A stretch of 64,000 nt of DNA. Source: Sclerodactyla briareus (taxonomy: Eukaryota; Echinodermata; Holothuroidea; Dendrochirotida; Sclerodactylidae). The position numbers were made by a program, and so were the translations under genes. Location of the stretch: the NCBI GenBank assembly GCA_026419785.1, contig JAODTK010005897.1, forward strand, positions 1 through 64,000. The letters run 5' to 3'. A model generated the notes under the pieces. That model made no database searches. It saw only the letters and a program-made list of their open reading frames with translations, and was not told the DNA's origin. This document shows, piece by piece, positions 57,286 to 64,000 of this stretch. The stretch's first letter is position 1. Every line of letters starts with the position of its first letter.

Positions 57286-58121
57286 ACCGTATTCATTCCG
57301 CTAACCGCCCGCGGCGCTTGCGAAGTTTCGGATGCGCTTACAAGAGTATAACTTTACAAAGGTTTTGTATTCCTTTTGGGTGTATTTTCGTGGGATCGAC
57401 TGACACTGTATACGTAAACACACATTCACAATATCGCACAGGTTGAAGCGAACAATGTCTTGCTATTTCCACGCGCAGTGTATCCGCCCCCCCTCGCAAC
57501 CCCCCATTCCTGTGGAATGAAACTCACAAAAATGACGTTCATTCAGCGTAACAAGCACTAGTTTATATGTAGGGCCCGGGAGAGAGAATCCGCATTTTGA
57601 AAGGAGTGATTCCGCGCGCCAATTTAGCCCTATTAAGTATACTGCTATGCACTTCGCTATACAAATAACACGCTCAAACTACGAAAGGGGCTCTGTTATT
57701 ACACGAACACATACTGCATGCCACCACGTAACCATTGGCCTCGCTGTGGCGTGGAACCGACCAAGAAACAGCGTTTGATTGTGCAAGTGCTAAAATCCAG
57801 TGAAATGTGAATAACTCCATTCATTACATGGGAATGAGTACCGTAGCGACAGCCACAGACGACCCGTCACAGGACAGAACATCGTTTACGCGGGCCCAGC
57901 GGCGATGGCTAGCGCTCAAGCGATTCGGTTGTTTGGATAGTTTATGGCTGTATGTACTTGCAATGAATCAAGCAATACTGCTGGGCTACTGCTGGCATGC
58001 AAACGGAAAATAGTTCCAGGCTTTACGGGCCCCGCATATCGACTTTATATTTACAAGAGTTTGGCAAAAAAGTTGGGTGGGCCGCTTACGGGAGCGGGCG
58101 CTTAGCGGAATGAATACGGGT
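57286..58121. mobile_element. DNA transposon / long MITE with ~35-bp TIRs
   Basis: Left end ACCGTATTCATTCCGCTAAC then CGCCCG; right end CGGGCGCTTAGCGGAATGAA then TACGGGT. The inverted ends match over about 35 bp with a few differences. AATAA flanks both sides (57281-57285 and 58122-58126), a possible 5-bp target duplication. The interior is GC-richer than its surroundings. The longest frame (57807-58013, 68 codons) has no recognised domain, so it is probably non-autonomous. Confidence 0.8.
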
Positions 58122-58126
58122 AATAA

Positions 58127-58610
58127 AAGAGCACTAATGGTGCTGTAGCTCAAACCACACTTTGCGAAGAGACCAATATGGAGTTATGTGTCAAATGTGA
58201 ATAATTAAGGGATCAAAGATGACCTACCTGTCAAAAACCATGGTGCCACAGTTGGTCAAACATCTATGTAATAAGCATGCCAGGGACTATAACCTTTTTT
58301 AAGCAAATACTATCATTTATAGTGATATTAGATGATCATGTATGAGAAAGAAAAAAATCTGTGAGCTGTCCAAGTCCAAGCTGTGAGGAGCACTGTCCAA
58401 GGAACAGACGGACACAATTTTGCACACAATGGCTCAATAGTCCCATTAATGTCTTTTTAAGAGCAACCAGTGATCAAAACTTCAACTAATGATTGCGAAC
58501 AAAAACTGTCAAGTCTGGTCAAATTATGTCTAATTTTGTAAACCTGTAAAGATTAAGATTAGGATTCGGGTTTATAGTCTCTTCACATGACTAGTGACTT
58601 GATCCACTGG
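58127..58610. other. No gene seen
   Basis: Degenerate AT-rich repeat-like text. No recognised feature. Confidence 0.35.
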
Positions 58611-58885
58611 ATGGTAACCTGATGAGGACCTTGCCTGCACCACCAAGGGTGCACATTCGCTCACGACCTACTACACCCCTGACAGCCACCAGCGCGCCTA
58701 ATTTGCTACCTTGCAGGTACCCACTTTTACAATGGGTAGCGTTGAGACATTCGAGGAGACAGCCTTGCCTAACAGCACTGCGGAAAAAGATCTCGGGCTT
58801 TCACTGGAATTCAAACTCACAATCTATCGAACATGTCCGAAGCTCTAACCACCGAGCTAATCCACCTCCCCAAGGTGGATTAGGC
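58611..58885 (-). mobile_element. tRNA-derived SINE, minus strand
   Basis: On the minus strand a head TTAGCTCGGTGGTTAGAGCT (A box) and GTGAGTTTGAATTCCAGTG (B box) are followed by a body whose plus-strand form is GGTACCCACTTTTACAATGG, then GAGACATTCG and CCTTGCCTAACAGCACTG. The body corresponds to the one in the 38880-39016 element, so both belong to the same SINE superfamily. Confidence 0.78.
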
Positions 58886-59989
58886 CTATAATACTTGCTT
58901 CAGGAGTCACATGAGTCCAACCTGTGGAGTGTGGTCACTATTCAGACAGAGATTGAAGCCTATAGTGTAAGCTCTGATTATGGAGATAATTAGCTGGTTG
59001 CATGAAAACAATACAATCAACAATTGGCCTATTGATTGCAGTAAGCTTATTCCCTTGACTCACTTAATGAACAACCGTGCATCAGTGCGAGAGAAGTGAA
59101 TTGTCCTGTTGTTCAGCCCTTTGGGCAGACAGGAGGCCTCTATCTGCAATAGTTGAGTAACAAGTTAAGAGAAGGTCTCACCTTCACCTTCAAAGATTAC
59201 CCAAAGGTAGTTAAATTATTTGTTTAATGTTGGTCAAAAACTCACTGAAGAATGAGATTCAGGGGCAGAAAAAGCAAATGATAACAGACAGGATAGAGGA
59301 ATGAATATCTCAACTAGCATGCTGGTTCTCTCTTCCCACCGGGCAATTCCTGGGGCCACCCATGGATAAATAAGTTATCTATAATGAATAAATCTATTAT
59401 CTGTTCATACAAATGTAACGATTGGTCGGTGTGGAAGACACAAGTATGTAACAGGCAAACAAGTTATATAACTTTAGTAGCAAGCTATCCCACTCATAAG
59501 TTCCTGTCCAGCATAATAGCTACACTTCAAAAGAGCTAATCTCATGTTTATAGTGAGCTAAACGAATGGACTGAGAATTGATGCTTCTGTCCATCACTGA
59601 ATGTGCACAAACACAAATTCACAAGAGCTCACACCAGTACACTGGTACAAGCTGAGAGCTCGTTCATTACTGCCATGGGAACATTCTACGGCTGAATGGA
59701 AAAATATTCAAATCCGTAATAATAATCCGTCACTGTGCACTTTAGGCTAGACTGAAGGAGACAAGGACTCTGATTAGCACACCCCCATTCAGGGTAGTTG
59801 ACAACAATGCATCAGCATAGTATCAGTGGTATATATATGCCCTATCTATAAAGCTACCCAATTATAATAGTCTTTGTCTCTCGCAAATTTCATTCACATT
59901 TCTGAGAATGCAAGCGGACAATCTGTTCGAACCTACTAACAATTGGCAATTCATAGGCAATGCTGAGCAGTGTTTTTTTTCACAATTTT
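58886..59989. other. No gene seen
   Basis: No recognised feature. Confidence 0.35.
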
Positions 59990-60130
59990 TTTTTTTCAAC
60001 AGAAATGACCCTCAGTTGCACACTAACAAAAAGTAGGATTCTTGTATTCCCATAAAAAATGCAATGCACCAAATTTAAACACATTTGGACCAACTTGCAC
60101 TTATCATGATCACAACCTTATTATAATAAT
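59990..60130. repeat. Short satellite fragment
   Basis: AGTAGGATTCTTGTATTCCC, ATTTGGACCAACTTGCACTT and ATCATGATCACAACC follow the order of the ~315-bp satellite unit, but diverged. Confidence 0.45.
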
Positions 60131-60579
60131 TAGAGGTTCAAATTGCAAGTTGCTGCAGGTTTCAGATTCAGTATGCTTCACCCAATATTTAGACCTTATC
60201 GCGAATACTGTCTCCCGCTGCATTATGGGTAGGATGTTTCCTGCCATGGAAAAGTTCAATGTAAAATTCGTACAGGGAAAAAATTGTTTTGACAACTGCT
60301 TCATACAGAATATCATTCTCACATGAAATTGACATATGTTGTAGACACTATAAAGACCTTGCTCTCTGTGAACTTTCAACGTACCGTGTGATTCCAGCAC
60401 AGAAATATTTGATATTTGATAGTGCCTTATACAGTAAGTTACTGGCGCTGTTTGGCTTCATCAGGACACTGTTGCTTGAGTAACACAGACATAGTATCCT
60501 GAACACTAGTATTATTAGTATCATCTCAATGTGATATCATAGTGTGCGTCTAACTTTGGATGCAGTTGTTGGAAAATGC

Positions 60580-60865
60580 CCTGTGTATTTGCGATATGGT
60601 CTATTGCCACAATCAAGGTATAGAGCCTCTTTAGGTTAATTGCTATGCTTTGCAATTAGAGACTGCATGTCAATAGACCATATCACAAATATAGTCTATT
60701 GCCACATATTTGCGATATGTAAACAGTGGCAAAGGACCATATCACAAATATGGTCTATTGCCACATATTTGCATAGCGCAAATATATGGCAATAGATCAT
60801 ATTTGCAATAAGGTCCATCAGGTTAATTGCTATGCCTTCAACACTGTATTTGCTATGCCTCGTAT
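60580..60865. repeat. AT-rich palindromic repeat block
   Basis: TTGCGATATGGTCTATTGCC (60590), CAATAGACCATATCACAAAT (60671), ATAGTCTATTGCCACATATT (60691), GGACCATATCACAAATATGG (60734) and TATGGCAATAGATCATATTT (60785) are direct and inverted variants of one ~25-bp motif. GGTTAATTGCTATGC is repeated at both sides (60634 and 60821). The whole can fold into several nested hairpins. Confidence 0.85.
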
Positions 60866-60884
60866 GTGTCAGAAACATGACTAG

Positions 60885-63511
60885 GCAAGAATGGGGGGAC
60901 CACAGTGTTGATCACTATTGAAGGCGGAGTCTCCTGCCCTTACCCCTACTATCTATATCCTGGAAAGGTCGGTTGCCAAGGCGGTAGCCAAGAATTAACT
61001 CTGTTATAAATGAGCTGGAAGTGGTTTCACCGGACGCCGTTATTGTTGTCAATAGTGACTTTAATCACGGTTCTTCGAAGTAGCCCGGATCATCTTTTTA
61101 TCAGCATGTTGATTGCCCGACTCGCGGTGAGGCTACCCTCGATCTATGCTAAACCAAAGTCCAAGGATGCTTATGCTGCCACTCCACTGCCGAATCTGGG
61201 GGAAGCCGACCACGACCTTGTCCTTCTCCTACTGAAGTATACACTGATTGTCCAGCGAATGAAACCAGCAGTTATTGACATCAAACAGTGGTCAACTGAG
61301 GCCGAAGACCGTCTCCAAGACTCTTCCCACAACACTGATTGGTCTATCGTTATGAACTCCAGTTCGGACATTCACGAATTGACTGATAATGTAAGCTCGT
61401 ATGTCTTAAGTTTTGCGAAGACCTAATTGTACTAACTAAAAAGGTTAAGTGTACCGAACAAGAAGTCATGGATAACAAAGGAAATCAAGCAGATTATCAA
61501 TTGAAAGAAGTTTGCCTATCAAAGTGGTGACAAGGACAAGCTGAAAGAAATCCAGAAAGAATTGAACAGGGCTATCAGGAGTGAAAAGACTCGCTATAAG
61601 CAGAAAATTGAAAGGTGTTTTATTGATAATAACATGAAACAGGTCTGGCAAGGTATGAGGTTAATGAGTGGCAACACCACGGATCCTAGCTTGACCAATC
61701 AATTACCGAATCAATCAACAGATTTCGCTGACCAGTTGAATGCTTTTTATAATTGCTTTGATTGCCTAGATTTCTCCAACAAGATTGAAAGTATGTTAGC
61801 CAGTTACCTGCCAAACCTGTTTCATTTGTGGACATTACGGAGGACATGGTTCGGAACCAGTTTGCCAAAACCAATCCGTTTAAAGCAGCTGGTCCGAACA
61901 TGTTGTCTCCTCGGGTTCTCAAAGCCCGCTCTCGCCAACTCGCTGGTATATTCACATATATTTTCAACCTATCGTTCAGTACCCAGTCCATTCCAACCAA
62001 TTGGAAGCAGTCTTGCATCTCCCTGTGCCTAAAAAATCCACTATTTCATGCATGAATGACTTACGCCCAGTCGCCCTTACATCTATTGCCATGAAAATAT
62101 GTGAGGAAATTCGTGTTAAATTCTCTTAGGCCAATGCTCTCTGGTCATTGGACCAATTGCAGTTGCTTACGCTAAAGGTCAAAATACTGAAGATGTGTTC
62201 TTTTTATGCTTGACAAGCTCTACTCTCACTTAAAAAATACCGGGTGAATGCTACAGCGCGTATAATGTATATCGATTTCTCTTCTGCTTTTAATACAATT
62301 AAACCCCACCTACTTGCTGACAAACTATCTAAAATGCATATTATCCCCCACCCGCTGATTCGTTGGCTTCTCGACTATCTGAGGAAACGCTCACGTTGTC
62401 AGACGGAGTAATGGAAACAGATCTGTAGTTGATACCGCAAAATACTGTTATCCCCCAGGGTACAGTTTTGGCCCCGTTTCTATTTACCGTTTACACTTCT
62501 GATATTCATCTACGTCCCCACAATGCTCCCTGGTAAAATTTGCTGATGATACTGCCTCATGGTCTTCTGTGGTTAAATAATGCGATCCATGGTCTTTAGA
62601 CAGGTGTAACAGATTTGTTGACTATGGTGGTGACAATTACCTGGAATTGAAGTTCGAAAAAAAACTAAGGAGATGGCTATCGATTTTCGGACAAAGTACC
62701 ATTATTCGTGCGATTCCAATCACTATCAGAGCAGTCTTGTTGAAAGAGCTTCAGAGTATAAATATCTTGGTGTGGTAATTGATGATAATGTGAATTGGAA
62801 GACCACGTCAATTCTGTTGAGAAGGTGCTTAAGACCACGTCTGTATTGTCTTCATAAATTAAATTCCTTTGATGTTAGCCCTGAATCCTGCCATGTTTTA
62901 TAATGCCGTAATCTGCTCTGTATGGACCTACGGTATGAGATGCGGGTGGCAAACACCGAGATTTAAAACACATGTGAAACATTATTGGATGAATCATAGA
63001 AGGGCAGGGAAAAGATTGTTCTGACAGTCTGCCTACTGTTAATTCAGTATAACGAGTCCCGTGTTCGGAACAAGCTGAGGTCAATAAGGAATGACCCGAA
63101 ACATCGGCTCCATTTTAGCGCTGTGAACGATTCGTCGTATCCCCGCAGTGTAGACTGGACCCGCTGTTTCTCATACTAACCGTTATCTTGATTTTCCTTC
63201 CTGGGCAGTGCAATCAGGCTTTTTAATTCAGAATTTACTAGATAGTTGTTTTTACATTCATATATCTATGTTTTTTGATGAGTCCCCTATGTTATTTCAT
63301 TCTTATGCATTTTTTATAGTCTTTTACACTTTCTATTTTCTAACCACATGTGGATTTATGTACCGTCCTTATGTATTATATTTATCGTTTTTTCCTATGA
63401 CTATGTCCCATATGTTTTATGTTTGCAAGGGAATTTGTAATTTCTTTCTGAGGAGGCAATAGAGTTTTATATATCTATCCCCATCTATCTATCTATCTAT
63501 CTACCCTGACC
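60885..63511 (+). mobile_element. Near-complete LINE: endonuclease (partial) + reverse transcriptase
   Basis: In order on +, in changing frames: endonuclease C-terminal part (INSVINELEVVSPDAVIVV, SDFNH, FYQHVDCPTRGEATLDLCYA, KDAYAATPLPNLGEADHDLV with the ADH/SDH catalytic step); spacer (WITKEIKQIIN, KDKLKEIQKELNRAIRSEK, MKQVWQGMRLMSG); RT (NPFKAAGPNMLSPRVLKARS, PTNWKQSC, MYIDFSSAFNTIKPHLLADK, PQGTVLAPFLFTVYTSDI, VKFADDTASWSSVVK); and C-term (ASEYKYLGVVIDDNVNWK, RLYCLHKLNSFDVSP, YNAVICSVWTYGMRC). The 3' end has a (TATC)n tract at 63478-63511. CR1/L2/Rex-like. 5'-truncated and broken by many shifts. The FADD catalytic motif survives. Confidence 0.92.
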
Positions 63512-64000
63512 AGCCCACACCTATGGACACCTTCTCCCCCATTAAACCTGAGGTTCCATGGCACTCATCATTAGATTTGGTTCCTTGAGGAAAAGTCCCA
63601 ACCTTTTTTTGCAAAAAACTTTTACAATTTCACATGTTGGTGCATACAATCACCATAGTGCATATGTTGAATATGAATTCTGAAGTCGAAAGCCATATGA
63701 AGGCAAATTGACCCCACCTCTGTGTACCAATTTACGGAGAAACTTCTGGATCAGGGCAAGGATCCCTCCCAGAAAATCAACACCTGCAGCCAGCACCAGA
63801 ACGACCCAGGGTCTTACGGTGACAGCTCATTGCAAATCAAGTACTGTATTGCCAGCTGGAATTTGTCAAGACATCATCGTGAATAAGAATAGCAAATATG
63901 GGAACACACACAGGAGAAGAACTAACAAAAATCAACTTATGAAAGTAGGAAATTCCAGAGTGTGCTATTGATGGGGGAGTGAGGGGTGCAACAAACACCC
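63512..64000. other. No gene seen
   Basis: An open frame at 63708-63971 shows no recognisable domain. Confidence 0.35.

Noticed and set aside
57807-58013. 68-codon frame as the transposase of the TIR element
   Set aside because: Too short and without any recognisable catalytic motif.

Overview
The window is eukaryotic and very probably from an invertebrate animal, most likely a marine deuterostome; that placement is inferred from repeat content and is not proven. It has GT/AG introns, an AT-rich base composition, CR1/L2-like LINEs, tRNA-derived SINEs, TTAA-type MITEs and many minisatellites and satellites. There are no bacterial operons, rRNA genes, CRISPR arrays or recognisable tRNA genes.

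Only one host protein-coding gene can be supported. It is a LIM-domain kinase (LIMK) homologue on the + strand, running from before base 1422 to a stop at 29496-29498. I could place eleven exons by homology and splice sites: the end of the second LIM domain with the first part of the PDZ domain (1422-1630), the rest of the PDZ (5231-5325), a linker (11480-11720), the glycine-rich loop (12256-12403), the VAIK-lysine exon (12824-12910), the C-helix and hinge (18373-18461 and from 20068), the catalytic loop (21806-21871), the DFG-to-APE activation segment (23306-23465), the kinase C-lobe (26103-26313) and the final exon (29393-29498). Intron phases agree across most of the junctions I could test. 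Most exons carry one-base shifts in short homopolymers. These look like uncorrected single-molecule sequencing errors, but a decaying non-processed copy is not excluded. The LIM1 exon and most of LIM2 lie upstream of the window, and the exon around helix E was not found.

From about 29.5 kb onward I see no host gene. The remaining 34 kb is repeat-dominated: a TTAA MITE family with five copies (two in the 3' half), a second TTAA MITE abutting one of them, a 31-bp array full of CANGTG E-box cores (35.9-36.7 kb), SINE fragments (38-39 kb and 58.6-58.9 kb), degenerate tandem arrays (42.2-43.0 kb), a paired ACCTGTG/CACAGGT-rich repeat (44.5-46.2 kb), a ~315-bp satellite with a direct-repeat TGACCT motif (47.1-48.7 kb and scattered pieces), an 836-bp TIR element (57.3-58.1 kb), an AT-rich palindromic block (60.6-60.9 kb) and a nearly complete but broken LINE with endonuclease and reverse transcriptase (60.9-63.5 kb).

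The most notable items are: a four-copy ~120-bp repeat whose every copy lies within about 200 bp of a LIMK exon; a half-exon duplication that keeps its reading frame and splice donor; a 1.28-kb minisatellite whose 27-bp unit is in frame and contains the palindrome CCCCTAGGGG; and the end-to-end junction of two TTAA MITEs.
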